Origin: Diabrotica undecimpunctata
Lineage: Eukaryota; Arthropoda; Insecta; Coleoptera; Chrysomelidae
DNA: 64,000 bases
Assembly (NCBI RefSeq): GCF_040954645.1
Contig: NC_092808.1
Coordinates: 12,329,883 to 12,393,882, forward strand
Direction of reading: 5' to 3'
Shown here: piece after piece, positions 43,655 to 54,469 of the stretch
Numbering within the stretch: the first letter of the stretch is position 1
How the letters are laid out: every line of letters starts with the position of its first letter
The notes under the pieces: generated by a model
What the model saw: the letters and a program-made list of their open reading frames with translations, nothing else
The model's database searches: none
Told to the model about the DNA's origin: nothing
Made by a program: the position numbers and the translations under genes

Positions 43655-43733
43655 CTTTTTATCCCTTAAGGACCAAAGTGACATAGCAACCCTACCTGTC
43701 CTTTGTGCCCTTTAGAACCTGCGAAGACAAGAA
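43655..43733 (-). pseudogene. Collagen-like Gly-X-Y relic beside a splice-acceptor-like tract
   Basis: On the minus strand a long pyrimidine tract ending in CTTCGCAG (about 43732) is followed by codons reading GSKGHKGQVGLLCHFGP, stop, GIK. Glycine occupies every third position in six of seven triplets; the exception is a Cys, one base from Gly. Collagen exons often begin with a split glycine codon, as here. A stop in the sixth triplet argues for a pseudogene or chance. No neighbouring collagen exon was found. Confidence 0.3.
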
Positions 43734-43734
43734 T

Positions 43735-44540
43735 AAGAATGAAAAATAACCAGAACAAGGAGAAGGAGAAACAAATATTCATAAACCAGGCGGGAAATAG
43801 CGGAGGCACCACAGACGAGAAAGGTAACATATCAATTCCAGAGATATTGGGAGGAATTAAAGGAAATTTGTGGTTGAATTCAGTGTGAAGTTTAATAGTC
43901 AACGCATTTTTGACATCCCTCGTATTATAAAACAATCTGATAAAATCCTCTTACCTCGAGGACAGATTTTATCTCTGTGACACAATTGCCCACATCTGAG
44001 AAAATTCAGAAATCCAATTAACAACCTACCGTCCTCAAACCACAATTTTAAGGACAAAATTTTCGAGCGATTTTCATTTGGGAAAGCAAACAGAGGGCGC
44101 CACAGTCTCGGGCGGAGAGATAAGGCCGCCTCGGGCCAATTTGCAGAATAGAAATGTAAATTAATTAGCTTGTAATCAGTTAACTGGAGATTAAGCTTAA
44201 CTGGCGATTTAACTCTGCTCCTGCTGTAATGGTCCTGTTGAATGAACATCGGTATCTGACTCTTCGTGTACTACGGACGAAAATCGAAATTTTAAATCGA
44301 TTTGGGGCAAATCGCGGTTGAAGCAATTAATTTATTATCCGTGGAATGAAACTGATAACGAAGCACTCATTTTGCGGTAGTTGTTTTTATTTACTTATTT
44401 GTTATTTTAATGGTACAAACCTACCTAAAAATGGACAACCTAAAAATAACATTGCAATTATTTGGCGCACAATTGAAGGGCTTAATATGAAACAATGACA
44501 AGCCTCAAAAAGGTAAAAGTGAGATATTTGGCTTTAAATG
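43735..44540. other. Unassigned DNA, possibly host
   Basis: Less AT-rich around 44040-44160. The 116-codon minus frame at 43899-44249 has no recognised motif. No element ends were seen. Confidence 0.35.
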
Positions 44541-44546
44541 TTGAAT

Positions 44547-44581
44547 TTCAAGAAGATGTAAAATTTATATCTTCTTGAAAT
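44547..44581. repeat. Inverted repeat at start of a Penelope-like fragment
   Basis: TTTCAAGAAGAT and ATCTTCTTGAAA face each other across about 11 bases. The right arm is the first recognisable sequence of the polymerase fragment, so the left arm may be a short inverted duplication made at insertion. Confidence 0.6.
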
Positions 44582-44735
44582 TTGCATAAACCAGGACTAC
44601 TTTGAATTTAATAATCAAATATGTACAAATAACAGTACAGGTCTTATAATGGGCAATCCTCTAAGTCCATGTCTATCACATATTTTTATGGATAACGTAA
44701 ACATTCCGTATTCAAACAGTTTTTATATTATTGTT
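44568..44735 (+). pseudogene. Penelope-like polymerase fragment, close relative of the 42359 copy
   Basis: The plus strand reads LEICINQDYFEFNNQICTNN, STGLIMGNPLSPCLSHIFMD and NVNIPYSNSF. It is clearly homologous at base level to 42905-43080 (same family, different substitutions). About 50 codons remain. Confidence 0.8.
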
Positions 44736-44749
44736 CTAAAGTATTTTCT

Positions 44750-44880
44750 TGTGGCATTTTAAAGTAATTACTATTTAAATGGGAATAAGCCACAATTAAA
44801 GGTTAAATTACGTTTATTGACGTTTCAATTTCCACTTCGGAAATCGTTCTCAAAATACAAAAATTAGTAAATTAAACAAA
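44750..44880 (-). ncRNA. Retroelement terminus with hammerhead-like motif
   Basis: Minus strand: TTGAGAA, C, stem GATTTCC/GGAAATT (44845-44839 with 44833-44827, loop GAAGT), then GAAAC. Seven consecutive pairs, one a wobble, make a strong stem II. It sits in a Penelope-rich block and is likely the end of another Penelope-like copy. Confidence 0.45.
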
Positions 44881-45119
44881 TTTTTGTTTTTCTGTTATTT
44901 AGTGAAAAATACTTCTAATAATTTAATTTTATCTGACTTATTTATATTGACAATTCAGGCATACATTATACATTTTAAAGTAGACGACTTTAAAATGATG
45001 AGTGCCAATATTGTTGAGTTGCGCTCCTGGAACGACTTTAATTATAAGATAGTTCATTCGATTACATGAAATCAACTTTAACTTAAGAATATTCATCAGA
45101 AAAGGTCATAGCATGTAAT

Positions 45120-46001
45120 TCGTCTTTTAAAAGACAAATATATGCCATGATGAAAGTAAAATTATAATGGAAAAGGAATATAATAACACACTACCTTTCC
45201 TGGATGTTTTAATCTCTAAGAACGATACTGGATGTGAGACTCAGGTGTATAGAAAACCAACACACGCCAACAGATATTTAAATTTCAAATTAAATCACAA
45301 TATTAATATTAAAAAGGGAATCATTAAATTACTTGTTCTAACGAAAATTCGTTCTTGGAGGAAAAACATTTGTTAACATCTGTTTTATTAAAAAAATGAT
45401 TATCCTTTATCGTTTATAAATAGGGAGTTTTCAACAATCGATCGATTAGAACAACTTAGAACGATATCCTACAGCATACACAAGGAATAATACGAGGAAA
45501 ATAACAATACCATACATAAAGGGATTATCAGAAAAACTTAAAAGGATAGGAAATAAATTCAACATTTCAACAACATTCAAAACAACAAACTCGTTGAGAT
45601 CTATTTTGTCCAAAACCAAACCTAACAATGAACAAGAAATGACAAAGATTTGCATTTATAAAATACCTTGTGAATGCGATTAGTTTTATTTAGGTGAAAC
45701 ATCAAGGCCATTAAATGTTAGAATAAGTGAACATTAATTTTATATTAAAAATAGAGAATTTGATAGATCTCAAATATGTAAACACGCATGGGATAATGAA
45801 CATAGGATTCAATGGAATGATTCAAATATAGTCCTAAAAGAAACGGATGGTAAAAAGAGAACAATCAAAGAAGCGGCTCTAATTATGCTAAATGAGACCA
45901 ATTGTATCGCAAATTCCTCGGCAGAATGTAGTAGGATCTGGTTACCCATATTGAAAGAGGAAGTTATTAAAAGGAAAATACCATTATTAGTAAGTCAGTA
46001 A
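45120..46001 (+). pseudogene. Penelope-like element, second family: polymerase end and GIY-YIG domain
   Basis: The plus strand reads MEKEYNNTLPFLDVLISKND, ETQVYRKPTHANRYLNFKLN, then across breaks NREFSTIDRLEQLRTISYSI, IKGLSEKLKRIGNKFN and SLRSILSKTKP. The endonuclease follows: CIYKIPCECD, stop, FYLGETSRPLNVRISEH, CKHAWDNEHRIQWNDSNIV and KKRTIKEAALIMLNETNCIA with CSRIWLPILKEE. The GIY-YIG tyrosine-glycine core and the conserved E are visible, but several stops and frameshifts make it inactive. This family differs clearly from the 41431 element. Confidence 0.85.
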
Positions 46002-46300
46002 CATATAGAGCATACATCATTTATGTTTTTTAAATAACAAACATATAAAATCAGAATTTGGCGTTTATTGAAGGTAAACTAAATGCACGACCAAATACTT
46101 ACCATGTCGGGATAGTATTATGAGGTTTTTTTCCTGTTTTTCCCTCATAATTTACTATGACATGACTAACAGGAGAATTTTACTGTCATCATGTAATTCA
46201 TCATTATCAAATTATTGTATAGAAGTAAAATTTTCTCATGGATTAAATATATTAAAAATGTAAAACATTAGTAAAAAGGACCATGTTATAATAGTATGCA
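46002..46300 (+). mobile_element. Probable 3' untranslated part of the second Penelope-like family
   Basis: It directly follows the GIY-YIG stop codon and contains a semi-palindromic block with ATTATGAGG and CCTCATAAT around 46120-46155. I assign it by position only. Confidence 0.45.
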
Positions 46301-46930
46301 AAATGCATGCGTACAAATAAAAGCAATTTGTGTCCTCTCAACTTTTCTTCAAAGAACTTAATTTTTTAGCTGATTTTTTTAGTCCAACTGAAAATTTTTT
46401 TTTTCCGATTTTTTTAAGACCAGTTCTCGCGGACGTGCAGGCAAAATTATTATTTTTCCCTGACAACTAACAAAAAGTTATTTTTGTATAGTCTTAGCTG
46501 GCACGCAGGTGAAACAAATGTTTTCCACCGACAGCAGTTAGAATGAATTATTTTCATCTCAAATATTGTATAAAGTTATAGTTTTCGTAGATGAAAACAA
46601 TTTTTTTCGTCTATATTTATCTGGAAAAATATTTTTCGTAGCAGACTTTTGAGTGTTATATTATTATTTTTTTTTTACATTATTTTCTTTGTGGGCTCGC
46701 AGATAAAATTTAAACAAACTGTAGGCATTTAAGCTATAAGCATAATGCAGAGCCTTCAAAATTTCCTAGAAAAATGAAATACCTAACCTGAAAATATTCC
46801 AAAGTATGATAAAACTAAAAGAAGAGTTTTTTTTATTAAAAAAAAAGTCGCATCTACCAAAAGATGGATAAAAATAATAATACATATAATAAATAAAATA
46901 CGGAAAAAAATATAAATAACAACAGAAAAT
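46301..46930. other. T-rich unassigned DNA with a loose internal repeat
   Basis: Long T runs occur. Two related segments, near 46432-46470 (GACGTGCAGGCAAAATTATT) and 46498-46535 (GGCACGCAGGTGAAACAAAT), suggest a decayed tandem repeat of about 65 bases. Confidence 0.35.
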
Positions 46931-46932
46931 AA

Positions 46933-47720
46933 CTACAGATTATAGAAAATGTGTGTAGATCTTTGATATTTTACTATAATATCATAGGTACACTTTTGAT
47001 CTAAAGCTTCTGCTAGAGAGTTTGGGATATTGTATCGATGACTTTTTTGATCATATTCACCACAATTTATTAAAAAATGTTCGTCTGTTAATCGAACATT
47101 ACAATCATCACATATGGCTGGGTTATTCTTTGTGAAAAGGTAAGAGTGCGTTAATTTGGTATGTCCTAAACGTAGTGCAAGCATAATTTGCTCATGCCTA
47201 TTAAGCGACGTTGGAATCCACTGAGAAACAATATTTTTAATTTTATTCAGCTTAGAATTAGTTTGAGACCATTCATTTCGCCTCAAGCACAACACATCTT
47301 TAAAATAAACTTTTAAGTTACTGTAAACACACTTGTCTATAGGCTCCGAAAAATTACTTAAAATTGCCTGTCATGCAGTAATGTTAGCTTCTTCGTTTTC
47401 CGTTATTCTGACGTGTGAGAATAGCCACAAAAAACTCTTCTTAAATGTTGATGAGCTTGGGAGAGCTGATATTTTAGTAACTTTTTAAAGGGATGCTTCG
47501 GAAAAAATATGTTTTAATGAATTGAGGGAGCTAGGGAATCTGTTATCATAACAGCTTCTGTGAAGGTAAGCTAGTTAAAAAGTTTTACAGTAGGGTATAT
47601 AGCACAGAGCTTAGCGGAATATGTAGTATCAATGGTATATTCATCACTGTCGTTTATGTCTACATCTTTATCTTCAACGTAAAGAGATTTGAGAAGGGCG
47701 AAAGGAATTCATCGCCACTG
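46933..47720 (-). pseudogene. LINE with RNase H: RNase H and C-terminal box
   Basis: Minus strand from 47700: TIDTTYSAKLCAIYPTVKLF, FTEAVMITDSLSSLNSLKHI (RNase H aspartate in T-D-S-L-S), FLWLFSHVRITENEEANITA, then a 120-codon open frame with LNRHEQIMLALRLGHTKLTH, SYLFTK, CDDCNVRLTDEHFLINCGEY and YNIPNSLAEALDQKC. The C-x-x-C, then H-x-L-x-x-C pattern after an R-x-G-H-T-x-x-T-H box is the terminal zinc-knuckle-like region of RNase-H-bearing Jockey/I-type LINEs. Two stops lie in RNase H. Confidence 0.8.
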
Positions 47721-49135
47721 TTAACATCTTCGCTTGCTTTCTCTGTATTATTTTCAAAGTTATCTCAAACATTTAACAACAGTCACATTAGGGTTCAGAA
47801 AAAATATAGCACAATATTAAAACACAGAATAATAGGGAAATACAGGGCACCGCTTGCTGTAAAAGTTTGAAACTAAAAGAACTTTAGAATTAATTCTGCA
47901 ATCAAAAGCTTCCATAATAATATGCTGTTAGGTTTAATATAATCACACTGTTAAATAAAAAAAGAGATCAGGTGACCGTATCATTCCATTTTTTTTTAAA
48001 TAGTAACTTATGGTTTTCGCAAAAACACAATGGATATCTAGATCTCATAGTGATACAAACTAATAACAAATATTTGTGAGAACATTGAAATTATTCTTGG
48101 CTGGTTATGAATAAAAGGTATAAAGATGTAAAATATAAAGTTTTGTTTATAGACACTTCGAGCTTACTTAGGGCCCGTTAGCCCTTTGTAACGATGTGAT
48201 GGTTTTAACAATTTACTGATTAATGCTCAAAATCATTCATTTTTCATAAATGTTCACGTTCTCATTTATAATCCAATATAAAATTATTTACTAGCTAGAT
48301 ATATTGTATATAAATTATTGCAAATAACTTTTTGGTTTTGTCAATTTCTTAACCGCTTTATGGACCGTGTTTCCCCTGCATGCAATATCAGCACAATTTA
48401 CTTCAAATAAACTTCATACCTATCAAAATAATCTAAAGTTTGTCTAATGCCTCAAGAGCAAACTTAAACCAACCAAACTCAACTATTCAGCACAAAATTT
48501 GTGTGGAAATAATATTAGCTAAAGAGAGACAGCCACCAAGCGAGGCAGATACTTACCGGGAAGTTCTCGCAAAGTATTTGACGTCATTCACTTCTATAAG
48601 CCAAACAATGTTCGTTTAAATAGAATTTTGTAAAGTCAATTTAACGCAGACAACACTAGTTTGATGAGTGTTCAAAACTTTCGAGATTTTTGTCATTGCT
48701 TTTATGAAATCTGATATTGTTCTAAAGTTGTTTAGTAGTGGCAACTCAGTTTTCGGAAATATCCTTTGGAAAGGCACTGGTAGTAAAATTACCTGGTTAT
48801 TATTTAAGTTACTCGTCGAAAATTGGTTAACTTGATATTGCCTGCTTTGGGTATATTCTAGTGAGTGTTCTTCTTTTATCTTAAACTAAAATCATCGTTA
48901 CGAAATTTGGATATCATTACGGCAGTTTATTTTCTTGAAAATAGAAATTAAACCGTTTTTTAATGTTCCTTGATAAGATATCTTTCTCTGCCTTATGCTG
49001 CTCCTGTCTTTAATATTTTCTGAAATAATCAACTTTAACAACTGGTATTTATCTTCACTAAACTCCTCCTCACTCTTTACTTTCTTTATAAAAGAACACA
49101 GATATTGTCGTTTTACCGGTCAACAGTATTTATTT
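47721..49135. other. Unassigned 1.4 kb
   Basis: No recognised frame. Parts may be decayed LINE sequence, as both flanks carry the same LINE family in opposite orientations. Confidence 0.35.
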
Positions 49136-49139
49136 TATA

Positions 49140-49755
49140 CCGACTCGTATCCCTGACATCCATAGCATGAAATGAGTAGAAAATATTGTTAACTCCAGGC
49201 TCTTATAGATTTTGAAAAATTTGTTGCTTAATCTTCGAGCAGTATGGTTTTAGTTAAGATCAGTCAACCACAGACAACATTTTAGACTTTAGAAGTGAGA
49301 TACATGAAGCTCTTGCTACAAACCAAAAATGTCTGAAAAGATCACATCTCACAACTCATCCTTTCCTGTAAGACAGGATTAAATGTGTTAAGATCTCTCT
49401 TTAACAAAAACTGACACTCAGACCAATTCACTCTACTTCTTCTGTATAAATCTTTAATACGTTCTAAGCTAGGTTATGGAGCAATTGCCTATTTCACTGC
49501 TAATCAATCTCTCCCTAAATCAGTAGATATTATTCATAATAAAAGTCTTAGAATAACCCAGCCATATGTAATCATTTTAACGGTCGATTAACAGTGGAAC
49601 ACTTTTTAAAAAATTGTGGTAAGTATGATCAAGAAAGTCTTCGTTACAATATCCCAAACTCTCTTGCAGAAGCTCTAAGTCACAAGGGTTTCTATGATAT
49701 GACAGTTAAATATCAAAGATCTATAAAAATTTTCTATAATCTGTAGACAGAATAA
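49140..49755 (+). pseudogene. LINE fragment, same family as 46933, with internal deletions
   Basis: Plus strand: VENIVNSRLL, EQYGFS and DQSTTDNILDFRSEIHEAL (polymerase motif around the G-F-R region). After a deletion it reads GLNVLRSLFNKN, SLIRSKLGYGAIAYFTA, VDIIHNKSLRI, and after a second deletion HFNGRLTVEHFLKNCGKYDQ, LRYNIPNSLAEAL and MTVKYQRSIKIFYNL. The last block matches the C-terminus of the 46933 copy almost residue for residue. The catalytic motif and RNase H are missing. Confidence 0.8.
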
Positions 49756-49794
49756 GCAAATTGTAATATTGATAATTAGTCTAAAGTGAAAGTT

Positions 49795-50335
49795 ATATTT
49801 ATATGGGGAAAAGGACATGTCAGTGTAATTCGTAATGAGAAAGTGGACTGGTTGACCAAAGATGAAATAACAAAAGATGAAATAATATCTATGATGTTAT
49901 CGAGTGATGCAAGAAATGACTAGAATATGTTAAATAATAATGTGAAGCACGTCAAAAAATTCATATTTTCCTTTGAATCAACAACTTCATTCACCACCAG
50001 AATATGTATTTAAATATAACCTGTCAAAGCATGATATTTCTACCATTGAGAGATAAAAACTAAACACGAAAAATATACGGCACATCTGCATAAGTTATGT
50101 ATAGTAAACTCACCTGTATGCCTTTGTGATATTGTTTCTATTAGAGATTTAAATCATATTTTTCTGGAATGCAAATTTAAAGAGAGTTCTATAGACATAT
50201 TATATTACAATCTACAACAAGGGCAAGTGCGTTTTCCAATTAATATAGAGTATTTACTAAGTTTCCATGAGATTAGAATAATTAACTAATTGACCCACTT
50301 TTTAAAAGAAACAAACATTCTCGAAACAGTTTAGA
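49795..50335 (+). pseudogene. LINE fragment, RNase H end and C-terminal box of another family
   Basis: Plus strand: FIWGKGHVSVIRNEKVDWLT (end of RNase H, cf. W-x-x-x-H-x-G-I-x-G-N-E-x-x-D), then KYTAHLHKLCIVNSPVCLCD, IVSIRDLNHIFLECKFKESS and NIEYLLSFHEIRII. The H-x-x-x-x-x-I-x-x-S-P-x-C-x-C, then D-x-x-H-x-x-x-x-C pattern is a LINE terminal box, clearly different from that of the neighbouring family. A few stops are present. Confidence 0.75.
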
Positions 50336-50382
50336 TTTAACATAACTAATAGGTCACGGTAGAAAATGACAAATAAAGATCT

Positions 50383-51344
50383 GTGGCTAAAAGATTTGCT
50401 TCAATGCCATCTTCTCTAAGGTTAATTAAAGGAAATAAAGATGAATATAAAAAAATGCAGGCTTACATGAGAAGAAAAATAAGAGAAGCTAAAGAAAAAC
50501 AAGCTGAAGAGAAATGTAAAGAAATAGAAAAACTACAAGCCAAGCATGACAATTTTAATGTACACAAAAAGTAAAACAAATAACGGGTACTTTTAAAAAG
50601 CGAACACAAATGAAACTCATAAACACCAATGGAAAATTAATCATTGACACCCAAGAGATGAAAGACAAATGGAGAATATATTTGGAGACACTTTTTCAAG
50701 ATCAAAGAACGGATTATAGGCATCCATTTTCAGAGAGGATGACGGGCCCGGACATACTTAAATCCGAGGTAGAAGAAGCAATAAAACGGATGAAAAGCAG
50801 GAAAGCCGTAGGGCCTGAAAATATCGAAGCTGAATTTTTAAAACTCTTGGAGGAAGAAGGAATAAATTGGATTCCGGCTGTCTTCAATAAAATATACAAT
50901 ACAGGAATCATCCCTGATAAATGGCTAGAATCAGAATTCATAGCGATACCTAAAAAACAGGGGGCTAAAAAGTGCAAAGAATATCGAACAATCAGCCTAA
51001 TGAGCCACATGTTGAAACTGTTTCTTAGAGTCATCCATGGAAGAATGTATAAGAAGTGCGAGGAACAAATATCGGACAGACAGTTCGGCTTCATTAACGC
51101 AGTGGGTACCAGAGAGGCACTTTTCGGAGTACAGGTACTAATTCAAAGATGCAGGGACGTTAACTGCGACGTATACGCGTGCTTGATCGACTATGAAAAG
51201 GCATTTGACAGAGTTCAACATCAAAAGATGATAAACATTTTAAAAGAAGCAGACCTGGATGACAAAGAACTACTGGAATTAGACCGCATACATGAAAATT
51301 CACAGAGAAGAAACGAATCACATAAAAATACTACGTGGAGTTAG
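50383..51344 (+). pseudogene. RTE-like LINE, linker and first half of reverse transcriptase
   Basis: Part of the longest copy of the common RTE-like family. A charged linker (YKKMQAYMRRKIREAKEKQA) ends at a stop at 50572. The polymerase frame 50610-51344 then reads MKDKWRIYLETLFQDQR, EEAIKRMKSRKAVGPENIEA, NTGIIPDKWLESEFIAIPKK, CKEYRTISLMSH, ISDRQFGFINAVGTREALF and DVYACLIDYEKAFDRVQHQK (first catalytic aspartate). The frame is lost near 51290, within a short deletion, and continues in the next entry. No endonuclease is present. Confidence 0.85.
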
Positions 51345-52240
51345 ACAGGGATGTATCCTATCGCCGTTGATATTTAATATGTACTCAGAGAAAATTTTTA
51401 ACGAGGCTCTTTACGGAATAGACGAAGGCATCCTTCTAAATGGTGAAAAAGACACCATGGTGATAGCAGATAGTTTAGAGGAACTTCAGAGGCTAATTGA
51501 CAGAATAAACGAGTACAGTCAACAGTACGGACTAAACATTAATACCCACAAAACGAAACAAATGATTATCAGCAAGGAGAATATAAATGGGGCTCATCTA
51601 TACATTAATGGGACGCAGATAGAGCGAGTAAAACAGTATTGCTACCTGGGAACTATCATAAACGAACAGTGGAGCAATGTACAGGAAATAAAGTGCCGCA
51701 TAGGAAAGGCAAGAACGGTCTTTAACAAAATGAACGCCATCTTCAAAAGTCACAACATATCCCTAGATACAAAAATGAGACATTTGAGATGCTATGTTTT
51801 CTCTGTGTTGTTGTACGGGGCAGAGGCATGGACGCTTACAGACACCACTATTAAAAAACTTGAAGCATTTGAGATGTGGCTTTATAGAAGAATGCTGAGA
51901 ATATCATGGACAGCAAGGATCATGAACAAGGAAGTTCTAGAAAAAATGATGAAGGAACCAGAGATTGTGTTTACGATCAAACGCATAAAATTGCAATATC
52001 TGGGACACGTTATGAGAAATCAGCACCGTTTTTCCCTGCTGCAGTCTATATTGCAAGGTAAAGTCAAAGGTAAGCGAGGACCCGGTAGAAGGAGAATATC
52101 ATGGCTGCGGAATTTAAGAACATGGTTTAAGAAAACCTCAACGGAGCTGTTTCGAGCCGCAGCAAGCAAGGTCATGATTGCGAATATGATTTCCAACATC
52201 CGAAACGGATAGGAACCAGAAGAAAAAGAAGAAGAAGCCA
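51292..52240 (+). pseudogene. RTE-like LINE, second half of reverse transcriptase, catalytic box deleted
   Basis: This open frame of about 300 codons continues the copy above: ILRGVRQGCILSPLIFNMYS, EKIFNEALYGID, then LLNGEKDTMVIADSLEELQR. Relatives carry a Y-A-D-D box here; this copy reads K-D-T, so a short in-frame deletion removed the catalytic aspartates. It goes on with YGLNINTHKTKQMII, VKQYCYLGTIINEQW, RCYVFSVLLYGAEAWTLTDT, FEMWLYRRMLRISWTARI, LQYLGHVMRN and KGKRGPGRRRISWLRNLRTW. The end is a GAAGAAGAAG tail. The open frame with a single lethal deletion suggests a fairly young copy. Confidence 0.88.
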
Positions 52241-54465
52241 TCTTCTCTCTCACACAGACACACAGTTTTAAACTACAAACAACACTAATTTTTAAGGATG
52301 CATATCGATTTTATCCAACTATGTCAAAAACATCAAATGAAAAAATTTAAAATATTTCGTTTATAATAAATTTGCTCAAAATAAAAAAGTTCTGACAGAC
52401 TAATTGTAAATCATCCCTTTTATCTTAGATGTGTTCGTAAGTACGTTTTGAGAAGACATAAAAATCCATAGCCTTTGTTGCTCAATTTTATTCGCGAACT
52501 TCCTTTCCGGAATAAGTCTTTAGTGGAGGAAATACGGAAGATTTATTCCTCAAGGCACACTCAGATAATGTACATGCCATTGTGCACACTTCACTATTTT
52601 TATTTCGCAACTCGCTTTTATTGAATTTACCTGACTGGGATGGAAATGGTCGGTTTAGCTGTATATTCCCAGTAACGCAGACCGATTCCATATGTTCCGG
52701 ATTATTTAGGATTCCGAGATTTCCTCTAAACTGTTACATTATTGGAATGTGTGGCTTAGGAAAGCGCCCTCTCTTGGTCAATAATAGGTTTTAGTGGAAA
52801 AGCTAAATGATAAACGGTGCGATGGAGTTAGTTTAATATACAATTCTTAGTATTTTGCATGTCTTTACAATACTGTTTTAGTAGAATTTATTATAGCGGT
52901 AATAGTCGTTTACATTTTCTTCTTCTGGTAATAAAACCAATACAATTGACAGTATCATATTATAAAATAAATCCTTTTAGAAATAAACCTCAGGGAAACG
53001 ACAATATACGATTTTATATAATTTACTGCTTTTATTGGAAACTAACCACAGTTAATGTAATAAAATATTATAGAATTTAATAAAATCAATATTTTAAAAG
53101 GGGGGATCAATAATATAGTAATGTCAGCTTTTATTTTCTGTTCTCGTACTTCCTTCTCTAAATCTTCCGTTAATGAGTAATCTTTTATTTTTAGAAATTT
53201 AAATTAAATAATAAATTATTAGCAATTTCACAAATTTTTCTAGAGTAATTAAATTATGCAACGAAATGTCTCTTTTTCGACCTGGCGCAGTAATTTGTAC
53301 AAGTTAGTCCGCATTTATTTCCGTCTCTCATTTTAATTAATCTAATTCGTAGTATACCAAAAAATAACTACTACGATTTGAATACATGGCGCAGCTAGTA
53401 GGATAATTTACCTTTGACCCCGACAACCTCTCTGGCTGGTAACTCAATTTCCAATTCCAACTTCTGGAGCACTATCGGCCCCATAGATGGGCTATATCTC
53501 ACTTTAACGGTTCATACAGGAAATGTTAAAAAGATTAATGACTTTTGGGGTATATAGGCGTACTTAAAAGTTAACGGCAGCGGCAGTTTTATGATTTCGT
53601 TTGGAAAATTTAAATGTCACTTAATGACAGCGAAAGAGTGCTGCCGTTGATATAAAAAGGACAGGTACGTTTAGCTTGGGGCTGTCGCTTAAAAGTATTT
53701 TTACTCTCGGCTTTGATGCTGCGAGTTTTTAATTTAGAGAGGGAAGTAATTGAGAAAACGGCGATAGAACGATTATGCTCATATAAACAAGCTGGTGTGG
53801 TTTTTTGAAGATTTAATAATTTACGAAACTGAAGGAACCGTATAAAGGTTAAACGAAAAAATATGCCGTATAGCATAGAGTATATAAAAAGTCATATACA
53901 GGGCGAATTATAACTATTAGACCAGAGTAAGTATAATATTTATTACAAAATAAAATATACTGTAATATGTTGCTGTGGAAAAATACACAATGAGTTGAAT
54001 TGAATGAGTTGAATTTTTCGCTTTTTTTTGGCTAATAATTTCACTGTATATTTATATATTGTTATCAAAATCAATCAAAAGAGATGACTGGACAAGATAA
54101 TTTCACGTCAACTAAGCAAAGCTAGGCGACTCATCTCGATTTGGCTTAAATTTTACAGGCTTATTCTATAAAATATAATGATTTACCAAATTTCACCCCT
54201 CTAGGTCCAAAATGGCAATCTATATGGGTAGTTTAATTTTTTCCAAGTAAACGTTTTTACTGGAAGCTTCAAAGCTTCTATACTGGCGCTGTATTACTTT
54301 TTCTTTATAGTAAAATGTAAAAATAACAATATTAAATCATCAGTTTAAATTTTCAACAAACTCGTTTTAAAATAATTTTATAAAAGTACAATTATAATCA
54401 TAATCAGCCCGGGCTCATATTATAATCATCTGATAACAACGTATTTTCTTGCAGATACACTATGG
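52241..54465. other. Unassigned 2.2 kb, possibly host
   Basis: Less AT-rich stretches occur at 52480-52790 and 53390-53720. Frames there (52488-52691, 53610-53876 minus) have no recognised motif. No transposon end was found. Confidence 0.4.
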
Positions 54466-54469
54466 GCAA

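Noticed and set aside
52488..52691. Possible secreted or host exon in the unassigned 52.2-54.4 kb block
   Set aside because: No signal peptide, conserved motif or convincing splice sites; left unassigned.
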